Part shown: positions 22,794 to 32,661 of the stretch, piece after piece | How the letters are laid out: each line of letters starts with the position of its first letter | Position numbering within the stretch: the first letter of the stretch is position 1 | NCBI GenBank assembly: GCA_003604995.1 | Contig: QZJD01000099.1 | Coordinates: forward strand, 1-64,000 | Direction of reading: 5' to 3' | DNA from: Desulfobulbus sp. | Lineage (GTDB): Bacteria > Desulfobacterota > Desulfobulbia > Desulfobulbales > Desulfobulbaceae | DNA: 64,000 bases | Translations under genes and position numbers: made by a program | Notes under the pieces: model-generated | What the model was told of the DNA's origin: nothing | Databases searched by the model: none | The model's input: only the letters and a program-made list of their open reading frames with translations

Positions 22794-25700
22794 ATGCTCG
22801 TCCACAGACTGCTGGTGACCATATTGCTCCTGGCCTCCGCGCCCGCCGTCTGTCCGGCCGGTGTTGCCCCGGTTATTCCCGAACCGCTGCAACCCTGGAC
22901 CGACTGGGTACTGTACGAGCAGGAAGAGCAGCGGTTGTGTACGCCCAGGTTCATCGATGCCGCCGCCGTGCAGTGCGACTGGCCCGCTGAACTCGCCCTG
23001 ATCGCCTCGCTGGAAGGCGGCCGTTTTTCCCAGGAATGGTTTGTCCAGCATGAACGCTGGCTGCAACTTCCCGGCAATGCAGACCACTGGCCGCGGGAGG
23101 TACAGATTAACGACCGGCCGGCCCTGGTGATCAGCAGAAACGATTTGCCGCATATTCGAGTGGACAAAGGCCGGCATACGGTCACCGGCAACTTTGCCTG
23201 GAACCGCATTCCCGAATACCTGAACATCCCCGCGCACACCGCCCTGATCAGGGCCGAAGTCAACAACAGTCCCATCGAATTTCCCAACCTGGACAACGAG
23301 GGACGCCTGTGGCTGCAACCGGTTTCCCGGGAAGAGGAAAAGATTGAAAACAAACTTGTTCTACAGGTGTTCCGGCTGATCACCGACCGGATCCCTCTTG
23401 AGGAAACCTTGGCCCTGCATCTCGATGTCGCCGGGAGCGGCCGGGAAGTTATTCTCGGCCCGGTCTTCGCAAGCGAAACCATGGTCCCGGTCTCCCTGGC
23501 CAGCCCCCTGCCGGCCAGGCTTGAGCAGGACGGCCGATTGCGGGTCCAGATCCGGCCCGGGCAATGGCGGATCACCCTCTCCCTGCGGCATATCGGTCCG
23601 GTCACCGCCATTGCCTTTTCCAGGCCCCAGGATACGTTCTGGCCGGCGGAAGAAATCTGGTCCTTTGCCTCCCAGCCTCAACTGCGCGTGGTGGAAATCG
23701 AAGGGGTTCCGGCCATTGATCCTCTTCAGACCTCCCTGCCCGAAAACTGGCGCGGCTACCCTGCCTATCGGCTGCGTGCCGGCGAATCCATGCGCTTCAA
23801 GGAAATCAAGCGCGGCGACCCTCTGCCGGCCCCGGACCAGTTGAACCTGCAGCGTACGCTCTGGCTGCGCTTTGACGGGTCCGGCTACACCATGCAGGAC
23901 CAGATCACCGGCACGAAAAATACCGACTGGCGGCTTGAAATGAATCCGCCGGTCCGGCTCGGCAGAGTCGCGGTGGACGGAACCGAACAGTTCATCACCA
24001 GACAGGAGGGCAGTGAAAAAACAGGTATCGAGCTGCGCAAGGGGCTGCTCAATCTCACCGCCGACAGCCTGTACGAGGCGGGTATAACCAGTCTGCCGGC
24101 CACCGGCTGGGATCATGACTTCCAGCAGGTCGGCACCCGGTTGAATCTGCCGCCCGGCTGGCGCCTGCTCAATGTCAGCGGTGTCGACGCGGCCGGCGGC
24201 ACCTGGGTCAAACGCTGGACGCTGCTCGATTTCTTCATCGTCCTCATTTTCACCATCGCCGTTGCCCGCCTCTTCAATAGCGCCCTTGCGCTGCTGGCCT
24301 TTGTCTCGCTGGTGCTCCTGTATCACGAACCCAATGCCCCCCGCTGGATCTGGCTGGCCATTCTTGCCGGAATCGCTCTTCTCCGCTACCTGCCCCAGAC
24401 CAGATTCAGAACCGTGGTGAAACTGGTGCAGGCCGTCAATATTCTCCTCCTGGTCATCATTGCCGTCCCCTTCGCCATTCAGCAGCTTCGCGAGGGCATA
24501 TATCCCCAGCTCGAAAAACCCTGGCAGACCATGCCCTCCCAGCCCGTCCCGCAAAAAGCGGAACAGGCTCCCGTCCCACAGACGGCAGCCCCGGACGAAG
24601 CGGTGCAGGGGAGTTCCGATTCAGGAATAATGATGGAAATGGAGGGAAGGGTCCTGGGATCACTGGAGGGGCGTGCAAAAGGCAAAGTCGCCCCGGCACC
24701 CTACGCAAAGAGCCCGCCGATTTCCGAGGTCGACCAGTACGACCCGACCATGATCAACCAGACCGGCCCCGGCCTGCCCGATTGGCAATGGAACTCCTAT
24801 TCCCTGACCTGGAGCGGTCCGGTCCAGCGCGACCAGACCATCCGCCTGTTTTTTACCGGGCCCACGACGAACCTCGCGCTGGCGATACTTCGGGTCCTGC
24901 TGATGACCCTGCTTGCCCTGGGGCTTTTTGCCGTTCGCTTCCGCAGAGGCCAGGGCCTGACCATGCCGAAGTGGCCGCTCGTTGCCATGCTCCTCACCCT
25001 TGCCGCGGTCATGGCGCATCCGCCGCCGGCTGTATCCGGAGAAATCCCCACCCCGGAGATGTTTGAGGAATTACGGCAGCGGCTCCTGGCCCCTGACGAC
25101 TGCTTTCCCCGGTGCGCGGATATTCCGGCCATGGACCTCCGGATCACCCCTGAAAACCTGCGCATCAACCTAAAGGTAATGGCCCAGACCGCCGTTTCCC
25201 TGCCCCTGCCCGGCAACGTACTGCACTGGCTGCCCGGCGAGGTGCGTCTTGATGACCAGCCGGCCGAAGGACTGTTTCGGACCGAAAACGAGTTGTGGCT
25301 GCTGGTTCCGGCCGGCGCACACGAAGTGGTTCTGACCGGCAGACTTCCCCGGCAGAACAGCCTGCAGCTGCCCCTTCCCCTCAAGCCGCACCGGGTCACC
25401 GCCGCGACAGAGGGTTGGGGGGTGGAGGGGATCAGGGAGGACGGGGTGCTGGAAGGTCAGTTGCAGTTCAGGCGCCTCGCTACCGAAAAGGAAGCCAAAG
25501 AACAGATCCTGGAGTCCGGTATCCTGCCACCGTTTCTGCACATCGAACGAACCCTTCGTTTGGGTCTGACCTGGCGGGTCGAGACCAGGATAAACCGACT
25601 CGGGCCCGCGGACGCCGCGGTGGTGTTCAACTTTCCTCTGCTGCCGGATGAATCGGTGATCACCGAAGGGATCAAGGTTCAGGAGAACCAGGCACTGCTC

Positions 25701-26927
25701 AATATGGACGCGCGCCAGACCACGCTCCGATTCACCTCGGTCCTGCCCCGCACCGACGCCCTCCTCCTCCGGCACCAGGAAACGACTCTCTGGACCGAAG
25801 AATGGCGGATGGACGCCAGCCCGATCTTTCATGTGGAAACCGAGGGTATTCCGGTCATTCTTCACCAGCAGGGCAGCCGCTGGTTCCCTACCTGGCATCC
25901 CTGGCCCGGCGAGGAAGTGCGTTTGACCATCTCCCGGCCGACAGGGGTTGAAGGACAGACTGTCACCATCGACAAGTCGCTTCTGGAAACCCGGCCCGGC
26001 AGACGGGCCACCGACACGGCCCTGCAATTGACAATCCGGAGCAGCCAGGGTGGCCAGCACGCTATCACCTTGCCGGAAAACGCCCAGTTGCAGGACGTGA
26101 CCATCAACGGCCGGGTGCAGCCGATCCGTCAGGAAGGACGACGGGTTTCGCTGCCCCTCAGTCCCGGCCGGCAGGAAATCAAGCTTACCTGGCGGGAACC
26201 TTCCGGAATCAGCACTTGGCACCGAACACCCATGGTGGACCTGGGACTGGACAGCGTCAACAGCCAGATCGACCTCCGCCTGCCCAGCAACCGCTGGCCG
26301 TTGTTCGTAGGCGGCCCGCTCATGGGCCCGGCGGTACTCTTCTGGTCCACGGTCCTCATCCTTCTGCTGGTCAGCTTCGCCCTGGCCCGCTCCGGCCTGA
26401 CGCCCCTGAAGTTTCACCAGTGGTTTCTGCTCGGCATCGGCATGAGCCAGAGCACCATCGTTGCCGGCCTGATCGTCGCGGGCTGGCTCGTCGCCATTGA
26501 TATGCGCGGAAAAGTAAAGGAAGACATGGATCGGACCACCTTCAATCTGATGCAGGCAGGCCTCGGCCTGCTCACGATCCTGGCCCTGGGATCGCTCATT
26601 GCTGCGATCAGCATGGGCCTGCTCGGCCACCCGGACATGAACATCGTCGGCAACGGCTCCAGCAGTGAGCAGCTCCGCTGGTACCAGGATCACAGCCGCT
26701 CGACCCTGCCGGTCGCCTGGGTATTCTCCATTCCCATGCTGAGTTATCGCCTGGCCATGCTCGCCTGGGCGCTGTGGATCTCCTTCAGTCTGCTCAATTT
26801 CCTCAGGCTGGGCTGGACAAACTTCAGCCGCCCGGTGATCTGGTATGCGATTCCCCGGAAAGTCAAAAAGACAAAGGATCACCGTGATCCGGCGCAATCC
26901 GGACAAGGAACAGATGCGAAACCGTAG
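22794..26927 (+). CDS. Very large (1377 aa) exported multi-pass membrane protein of unknown function
   Basis: Signal peptide, long beta-rich soluble segments, and several TM clusters (FFIVLIFTIAVARLF..., LVAMLLTLAAVMAH, AVLFWSTVLILLLVSFALA, C-terminal TMs). Confidence 0.8.
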   Translation: MLVHRLLVTILLLASAPAVCPAGVAPVIPEPLQPWTDWVLYEQEEQRLCTPRFIDAAAVQCDWPAELALIASLEGGRFSQEWFVQHERWLQLPGNADHWPREVQINDRPALVISRNDLPHIRVDKGRHTVTGNFAWNRIPEYLNIPAHTALIRAEVNNSPIEFPNLDNEGRLWLQPVSREEEKIENKLVLQVFRLITDRIPLEETLALHLDVAGSGREVILGPVFASETMVPVSLASPLPARLEQDGRLRVQIRPGQWRITLSLRHIGPVTAIAFSRPQDTFWPAEEIWSFASQPQLRVVEIEGVPAIDPLQTSLPENWRGYPAYRLRAGESMRFKEIKRGDPLPAPDQLNLQRTLWLRFDGSGYTMQDQITGTKNTDWRLEMNPPVRLGRVAVDGTEQFITRQEGSEKTGIELRKGLLNLTADSLYEAGITSLPATGWDHDFQQVGTRLNLPPGWRLLNVSGVDAAGGTWVKRWTLLDFFIVLIFTIAVARLFNSALALLAFVSLVLLYHEPNAPRWIWLAILAGIALLRYLPQTRFRTVVKLVQAVNILLLVIIAVPFAIQQLREGIYPQLEKPWQTMPSQPVPQKAEQAPVPQTAAPDEAVQGSSDSGIMMEMEGRVLGSLEGRAKGKVAPAPYAKSPPISEVDQYDPTMINQTGPGLPDWQWNSYSLTWSGPVQRDQTIRLFFTGPTTNLALAILRVLLMTLLALGLFAVRFRRGQGLTMPKWPLVAMLLTLAAVMAHPPPAVSGEIPTPEMFEELRQRLLAPDDCFPRCADIPAMDLRITPENLRINLKVMAQTAVSLPLPGNVLHWLPGEVRLDDQPAEGLFRTENELWLLVPAGAHEVVLTGRLPRQNSLQLPLPLKPHRVTAATEGWGVEGIREDGVLEGQLQFRRLATEKEAKEQILESGILPPFLHIERTLRLGLTWRVETRINRLGPADAAVVFNFPLLPDESVITEGIKVQENQALLNMDARQTTLRFTSVLPRTDALLLRHQETTLWTEEWRMDASPIFHVETEGIPVILHQQGSRWFPTWHPWPGEEVRLTISRPTGVEGQTVTIDKSLLETRPGRRATDTALQLTIRSSQGGQHAITLPENAQLQDVTINGRVQPIRQEGRRVSLPLSPGRQEIKLTWREPSGISTWHRTPMVDLGLDSVNSQIDLRLPSNRWPLFVGGPLMGPAVLFWSTVLILLLVSFALARSGLTPLKFHQWFLLGIGMSQSTIVAGLIVAGWLVAIDMRGKVKEDMDRTTFNLMQAGLGLLTILALGSLIAAISMGLLGHPDMNIVGNGSSSEQLRWYQDHSRSTLPVAWVFSIPMLSYRLAMLAWALWISFSLLNFLRLGWTNFSRPVIWYAIPRKVKKTKDHRDPAQSGQGTDAKP

Positions 26928-27990
26928 ACGGACACTGCTTGCCCTGTCCGTCTGCCTGTTCTGGTCGGCCATCGGTCTTCCCCCATCCGCCTTTGCCGTG
27001 TTGCCGTCGACCACGGAGGGATATCTGAGCGCCGACGACGGAGTCCGCCTCTTTTATACAACTGTGGGTAATGGTCCGGAGACCCTGGTGATGGTCCACG
27101 GCGGACCGGGCAATTCCCTGGAATCGCTGCTGCCTGACATGGGGCCGCTGGCGGAGAATCACACCGTCATCTACTATGATCAGCGCGGCAATGGCCGGTC
27201 GGAACTTCTGGATGATCCCCGGCAGCTCACCATCGACAAACACGTCCAGGATCTGGAAGCGGTGCGCCGCCATTTCCAGCTGGACAAAATGAGTCTGCTG
27301 GGCAACTCCTGGGGCGGCTTGCTGGCAGGATTTTACGCCATTGCCCATCCGGAACGGGTTGAACGTCTGATCCTGCACAGCCCGGCTTCCCCCTCCTTCA
27401 GGCTCCTGAGCGATTCCACCGGCTATATCTATCAGCGCATCCCGGATGCCCAGAAAAAGAAATTCAATGCCATTTCCTACCCGGAACAGTGGATCAACTC
27501 GCGGGATCCCCGCAAGCTGTGCCGGGAATTCTACGATATCCTCAAACCGGTCTATTTTTCCGACCCCGGCAAGGCGGCCGCGATGAAAGGCGATACCTGC
27601 GCCGGTCCCGAGGAAGCGATACGCCGCCAGCAGCTTGTCAATAAACAGATCTGGGTTTCTCTTGGAGACTGGGATATCCAGCCGGCCCTCCGGGAAATGC
27701 ACTTTCCCGCCCTGGTGATCCACGGCCGGGACGACATGATCCCGGTGGATTCCTCCCTGGCATGGGCCGCGGCCATGCCCGACGCCCGCCTGTTGATCAT
27801 CGATTCCGGGCACATGACCCATATCGAGCAACCCGATGTTTTTTTTCCGGCGGTAAGGAGGTTTCTGGCGGGTGAGTGGCCTCAGGAAGCGGAAACCGTC
27901 CGGGAGAGAGGCCCGGGATTTCCAGGCATCTTCAACTCCACGACAACCGGGGAGGTTCCGCTTTTTCCTCATCTTCCGCCCAGCCCTTGA
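26914..27990 (+). CDS. Secreted alpha/beta hydrolase (proline iminopeptidase-like)
   Basis: MVHGGPGNSLES oxyanion motif, nucleophile GNSWGG, GRDDMIPVDSS, SGHMTHIEQPD. Signal peptide from the ATG at 26914, which overlaps the upstream stop. Confidence 0.85.
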   Translation: MRNRRRTLLALSVCLFWSAIGLPPSAFAVLPSTTEGYLSADDGVRLFYTTVGNGPETLVMVHGGPGNSLESLLPDMGPLAENHTVIYYDQRGNGRSELLDDPRQLTIDKHVQDLEAVRRHFQLDKMSLLGNSWGGLLAGFYAIAHPERVERLILHSPASPSFRLLSDSTGYIYQRIPDAQKKKFNAISYPEQWINSRDPRKLCREFYDILKPVYFSDPGKAAAMKGDTCAGPEEAIRRQQLVNKQIWVSLGDWDIQPALREMHFPALVIHGRDDMIPVDSSLAWAAAMPDARLLIIDSGHMTHIEQPDVFFPAVRRFLAGEWPQEAETVRERGPGFPGIFNSTTTGEVPLFPHLPPSP

Positions 27991-28030
27991 TTCGTGAGAA
28001 ACAGCGCTTTTCCGAGGTGATCACCATCCC

Positions 28031-28660
28031 ATGATCGAAACCGCAGGCGTGGCCCTGGCCACCTTTTTTGCAACCATCGGCCCGCTGGACATCTCGGCGT
28101 TTTTTGCCGCGCTCACCGTCGGCCAGAGCCCCCGCGCCCGCCTGGTCATGGCTGCCCGCGGCACGGTCATTGCCACCATCATTCTGCTCGTCTTCGCCCT
28201 GTTCGGCGAAGCGCTCCTCGACCTGCTGGGCATCTCCCTGGCTGCCCTGCGCACCGCCGGCGGCATCCTGCTGCTACTCATCGGCATCGAAATGGTCTTT
28301 GCCCGGACCTCGGGCGCCACTTCCGCCACCGCCGACGAAACCCGCGAGGCGGAAACCCGGCGCGATATCTCGGTCTTTCCGCTGGCCACTCCCCTGATCG
28401 CCGGTCCCGGCGCGATCGGTGCCTCCATCCTGCTCATGGCCCATGCCGAAGGCGACACTACCCGCCAGCTGATCGTCTGTTTGTCGCTCCTGGCGATCCT
28501 GCTCTTCACCTTTTTCTGCATGCTGGCTGCCAGCCAGCTGCACAAACTCCTGGGCAGAACCGGCACCCACGTGATCAACCGGATTTTCGGCGTACTGCTG
28601 GCCGCCCTGGCGGTCCAGTTCATCTTCGACGGCATCGCCGAGAGCGGCCTGCTCCGGTAA
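28031..28660 (+). CDS. MarC family integral membrane protein
   Basis: FFATIGPLDISAFFAALT...AALRTAGGILLLLIGIEMVFA...FPLATPLIAGPGAIGASILL. Confidence 0.85.
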   Translation: MIETAGVALATFFATIGPLDISAFFAALTVGQSPRARLVMAARGTVIATIILLVFALFGEALLDLLGISLAALRTAGGILLLLIGIEMVFARTSGATSATADETREAETRRDISVFPLATPLIAGPGAIGASILLMAHAEGDTTRQLIVCLSLLAILLFTFFCMLAASQLHKLLGRTGTHVINRIFGVLLAALAVQFIFDGIAESGLLR

Positions 28661-28672
28661 ACGGCACAAACC

Positions 28673-29320
28673 ATGCGCCTGCACCCTGTCCCCACCGAAC
28701 TGACCACCGCGGGCACCGACGCCCTCCTCGCTCTGCTTTGCCTGTATTGCGCTATCCGCCTCAGGCGCTGCCGGAGTCTGGCCCCCTGGAAGACCGGCCT
28801 GTGGATATCGGTTCTACTCCTGCTTGCCTTTGCCTCCGCGCTCGGGACGGTGGCCCATGGCCTGGATCTGCCGTCCCATATCCGCGACCTGCTGTGGTAT
28901 CCCCTCTATCTCTGTCTTGGAATGACCGTGGCCTTGTTCGCCGTTGGGGCGATCCTGGACTGGCAGGGAACCCTCATCGCCCGCCGGGTCCTCCCCTGGG
29001 CCATTTCCGCCGCCCTGGCCTTTTCCGCCATCACGCCTCTGCTGGGCGGCAGCTTTCTTTTTTTTCTCGTCTATGAAGCGCTTGCCATGATCGGCGCGCT
29101 GTGCATCTACGCCGGTCTTGCCCGGCGAGGCCTGCCCGGCAGCGGCCTGATCGCCGCGGCTATCGCCCTGACCCTGCTCGCCGCCGCCGTCCAGGCGAGC
29201 GATCTGTCCCTCACCCTCCTGCTCCCGTTCGATCACAACGGCCTGTTTCATCTGGTGCAAATGCCCGCCATCGTCCTCCTCTGTTTGGGCCTGCAAAAAA
29301 ATTTACACCGGAAGTCCTGA
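28673..29320 (+). CDS. Conserved hypothetical membrane protein
   Basis: 215 aa with about 7 predicted TM helices by eye, close behind marC. Confidence 0.6.
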   Translation: MRLHPVPTELTTAGTDALLALLCLYCAIRLRRCRSLAPWKTGLWISVLLLLAFASALGTVAHGLDLPSHIRDLLWYPLYLCLGMTVALFAVGAILDWQGTLIARRVLPWAISAALAFSAITPLLGGSFLFFLVYEALAMIGALCIYAGLARRGLPGSGLIAAAIALTLLAAAVQASDLSLTLLLPFDHNGLFHLVQMPAIVLLCLGLQKNLHRKS

Positions 29321-29473
29321 TCCTCGGGCGGAAAAGCCGGCGAGAGCCCGCAATATGCCCCTCGCGCATTTCCTAAAAAACTTTCCTTTGTTTTTTCGCT
29401 GAAAGGGGTATCATGGAAATTCCATGTTGCTTACTCCGTGCTTTCTTCTTTCCCCTTTTCGCCCGGAGCCCGT

Positions 29474-31003
29474 ATGAACATCCTCCTGGTCTACCCCGAA
29501 TACCCCGATACCTTCTGGAGCTTCAAACACGCCCTCCGCTTTGTCTCCAAGAAGGCGGCCTTTCCGCCGCTCGGACTACTTACCGTCGCCGCCCTGCTCC
29601 CTGGAAACTGGCAAAAAAAACTCGTCGATCTGAATGTGGAAGGGTTGCCGGACAGCCTCCTTGCCTGGGCGGATTACGTTTTTCTCGGCGCCATGCTGGT
29701 CCAGGCAAACAGCGCCCGGGAGGTCATCGAGAGATGCAGGAAACGCGGCAGGAAAATCGTCGCCGGGGGTCCTCTGTTCACCGCCCGCCACGAACACTAT
29801 CCGGAGATTGATCACTTTGTCCTGAACGAAGCGGAAATAACCCTGCCCCGTTTTCTTGAAGATCTAACTGCGGGGCGGGCAAAGCCGATCTATACTTCCA
29901 CGGAAAAACCCGACCTGCGCACCACCCCGATCCCTCTCTGGTCCCTGATCGACATGGACCAGTACGCCACCATGCCGGTGCAGTATTCCCGCGGGTGCCC
30001 GTTCAACTGCGAATTCTGCGATATCGTCATCATGAACGGCAGGCTCCCCCGGGCCAAGTCGGCAGAGCAAATGGTGCGGGAGTTCCAGGCGCTCTATGAC
30101 GCAGGCTGGCGAAAATCCGTCTTCATCGTTGACGACAACTTCATCGGTAACACCCGGCGGGTCAAACAGCTTCTGCCGATCCTGGCCCGCTGGCAGAAAG
30201 AACACCGCTATCCCTTCACCCTGCTCACCGAGGCGAGCATCAATCTGGCCTGGGACCAGGAGCTGATGGCCCTGATGAGCCGGGCCAACTTCTTCAAGGT
30301 CTTCATCGGAATCGAGTCGCCCAATCAGGAAAGTCTGCGGGAATGCGACAAGCAGCAGAATACCGGCCGTAACCTGGCGGAGGCAGTGGACACCATCCAC
30401 CGCCACGGCATGCAGGTCATGGGCGGTTTCATCGTCGGCTTTGACCACGACCCGGAAAACATCTTTGAAATGCAGCGCAAATTTATCCAGCAGGTGGGCA
30501 TTGTCACCGCCATGGTCGGCCTGCTGACCGCCCTGCCGCAGACCCGACTCTGGCATCGCCTGCAGGCGGAAGGAAGACTGCTTTATGAAGCGAGTGGAGA
30601 GAACACCGACGGGTTTCTGAACTTCCGGCCGGTCATGGACAAGGAACGGCTGCTGGACGGTTACCGAAAGCTGATGGACAGCCTCTACTCACAAAAGGCT
30701 TACTATCAGCGAATCAATACCTTTCTGAAAAACTATCGTCCCACGGCCAGAACCAGGATCAGCCGGGAAGACCTCCTCGCCTTGAGCCGAAGCATCTGGC
30801 AGCTCGGCGTAAAGTCCAGGGTACGGTTTCGCTACTGGCTCCTGCTCGCCAGGACCCTGCTCCTCAAGCACCGGGCCATCCCCATGGCTGTGGAGCTGGC
30901 CATCTACGGACTGCATTTTGAAGAGGTGCGGCAGCGCCTCATCCGCACCCGGGAAGACGAACAAAAAAAAGCATGGGCCGCTGCTTCCGGTCAGATGTCA
31001 TAG
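29474..31003 (+). CDS. B12-binding-domain radical SAM protein (DUF4070-like)
   Basis: MNILLVYPEYPDTFWSFK...FPPLGLLTVAALLP, radical SAM motif SRGCPFNCEFCDI, C-terminal DUF4070-like region. Confidence 0.87.
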   Translation: MNILLVYPEYPDTFWSFKHALRFVSKKAAFPPLGLLTVAALLPGNWQKKLVDLNVEGLPDSLLAWADYVFLGAMLVQANSAREVIERCRKRGRKIVAGGPLFTARHEHYPEIDHFVLNEAEITLPRFLEDLTAGRAKPIYTSTEKPDLRTTPIPLWSLIDMDQYATMPVQYSRGCPFNCEFCDIVIMNGRLPRAKSAEQMVREFQALYDAGWRKSVFIVDDNFIGNTRRVKQLLPILARWQKEHRYPFTLLTEASINLAWDQELMALMSRANFFKVFIGIESPNQESLRECDKQQNTGRNLAEAVDTIHRHGMQVMGGFIVGFDHDPENIFEMQRKFIQQVGIVTAMVGLLTALPQTRLWHRLQAEGRLLYEASGENTDGFLNFRPVMDKERLLDGYRKLMDSLYSQKAYYQRINTFLKNYRPTARTRISREDLLALSRSIWQLGVKSRVRFRYWLLLARTLLLKHRAIPMAVELAIYGLHFEEVRQRLIRTREDEQKKAWAAASGQMS

Positions 31004-32382
31004 ACCTGGTGCAGGTCCGGCTTGACGACCTTGGTCTCGGTCAGCAGGCCGGCAAAGACATCCATGCTCTTATCTTCGCCGTGCACCAGGAAGGTGGTTG
31101 CCGGCCGGCCGGTATGGCGGTGCCAGGCCAGCAGCTCCTGCTGGTCGGCATGGGCGGAAAACCCACCGATCGTGTGAATTCGGGCCCGCACTGAAATCTC
31201 GTCGCCGAATATTCTGACGCTTTCCTCGCCGTCGATGATCCGGCGCGCCGGAGTCCCCTTGGCCGCGTATCCGACAAAGACCACGCTGGCCTCCTCGCGC
31301 CAGAGATTATGCTTGAGATGATGCCTGATCCGGCCGCCGGTACACATGCCCGAACCGGCGATGATCACCGCCCCGCCCCGGAAGGAGTTGATCGCCATGG
31401 ACTCGGCGGTTTCCCTGGTAAAATGAAGACCCGGCAGGGCAAAGGGATCCTGGCCGGAGCGAAAAATCTGAAAGGCCTCCTCGTCAAAGCATTCGGGATG
31501 CCGGCGGAAGATCTGAGTGGCGGAGATCGCCATGGGAGAATCAAGAAACACCCGCATGTTTGCCGGCAATTCCCCCTGCTCGACCCCTTCCCGCAGGTGG
31601 TAGAGGATCTCCTGCGCCCGCTCCAGGGCAAAACTGGGAATCAGAATATTGCCGCCCCGGTTCAGGGTTGCCTGGATCGCTCCATACAATTCCGCCACCG
31701 AAGGAGCCAGTTCCTTGTGGCGCCGGTCGCCGTAGGTGGTCTCCATGACCACCACATCGGCCTCCGGCGGCGGCGTTGGATCGCGGACGATCGGCCGGTT
31801 GCTGTAGCCGATATCTCCGGAAAAAAGCACCCGCCGGTGGTGGCCGTTCTCCTTCAGATCCAGGGCGACGGCCGCTGAACCAAGAATATGGCCGGCATCG
31901 TAAAAGGTGACCCCGATCCCGGCGGCCAGTTCAATGGGCTTGCCGAATCCGGCGATATTGGTGAAATAATCGAGGCTGTTGAGGGCATCCAGGGTATTGA
32001 ACAGCGGGTCAACCTCCTCTCCCCTCACCCCCCGGCGGCCCGCTTTTTTCATCCGGTACTCTGCATCGTATTCCTGGATCCGGGCCGCATCCAGCATCAC
32101 CAGCCGGGCAAGTTCCCGGGTAGCCGGGGTACAGACAATCCTGCCCTTGAAGCCCCGTTTGACCAGCAGGGGAATACGGCCGCAGTGATCAAGATGGGCG
32201 TGGGTAAGAAGGAGAAAGTCAATGGCCGCCGGGTCAAAGCCGAAATCGTTTCGGTTCTCCTCATCGCCATTGGCGCTGCCCTGATACATCCCGCAATCAA
32301 CGAGCAGCTGCGTGTTGTTGCAGCGCACCAGATGACAGGAACCAGTTACGTTTCTGTTCGCCCCGTGGAATTCGATCTGCAT
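30991..32382 (-). CDS. MBL-fold / beta-CASP metallo-hydrolase (RNA exonuclease-like)
   Basis: THAHLDHCGRIPLL, GDIGYSNRPIVRDP, VVMETTYGDRRH, GSGMCTGGRIRHHLKHNL, GFSAHADQQELL. Confidence 0.92.
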   Translation of the reverse strand: MQIEFHGANRNVTGSCHLVRCNNTQLLVDCGMYQGSANGDEENRNDFGFDPAAIDFLLLTHAHLDHCGRIPLLVKRGFKGRIVCTPATRELARLVMLDAARIQEYDAEYRMKKAGRRGVRGEEVDPLFNTLDALNSLDYFTNIAGFGKPIELAAGIGVTFYDAGHILGSAAVALDLKENGHHRRVLFSGDIGYSNRPIVRDPTPPPEADVVVMETTYGDRRHKELAPSVAELYGAIQATLNRGGNILIPSFALERAQEILYHLREGVEQGELPANMRVFLDSPMAISATQIFRRHPECFDEEAFQIFRSGQDPFALPGLHFTRETAESMAINSFRGGAVIIAGSGMCTGGRIRHHLKHNLWREEASVVFVGYAAKGTPARRIIDGEESVRIFGDEISVRARIHTIGGFSAHADQQELLAWHRHTGRPATTFLVHGEDKSMDVFAGLLTETKVVKPDLHQVYDI

Positions 32383-32387
32383 ATTGC

Positions 32388-32414
32388 CTCTTGTCTCTTG
32401 TCTCTTGTCTCTTG
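32388..32414. repeat. 7-bp tandem repeat (CTCTTGT, about 3.9 copies; CAAGAGA on the minus strand)
   Basis: Direct read CTCTTGTCTCTTGTCTCTTGTCTCTTG, immediately upstream of the MBL start at 32382. Confidence 0.9.
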
Positions 32415-32661
32415 CAAAAGTCTGATTTCTTGTTGCCGCACCCGGTTATTTGACCAGATCGACACCGCGATGGCCAGCAAAAACAGCATAAGCCGTCCCC
32501 TTATTCTAGGTATCGAAGCCATGCAGCACTGGTCTTTGAGCAATTCCGATTACAGGCAATCCACAGGTTTTGTGGGGGTCGGATTAGCAATTGCCTTTTT
32601 CCGGAACCGTCATTACTATGCCAGAATCCATTGAGACCATTTCGCCATCATCAGCCGAGCC

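Noticed and set aside
25170-27014. 614-aa minus-strand ORF opposite the 1377-aa membrane protein
   Set aside because: No signal or domain; the plus-strand protein has signal peptide, TM segments and a coupled downstream gene.
32346-32543. 65-aa minus-strand ORF containing the 7-bp repeat (RDKRQE)
   Set aside because: More likely the leader of the MBL gene; no separate coding support.
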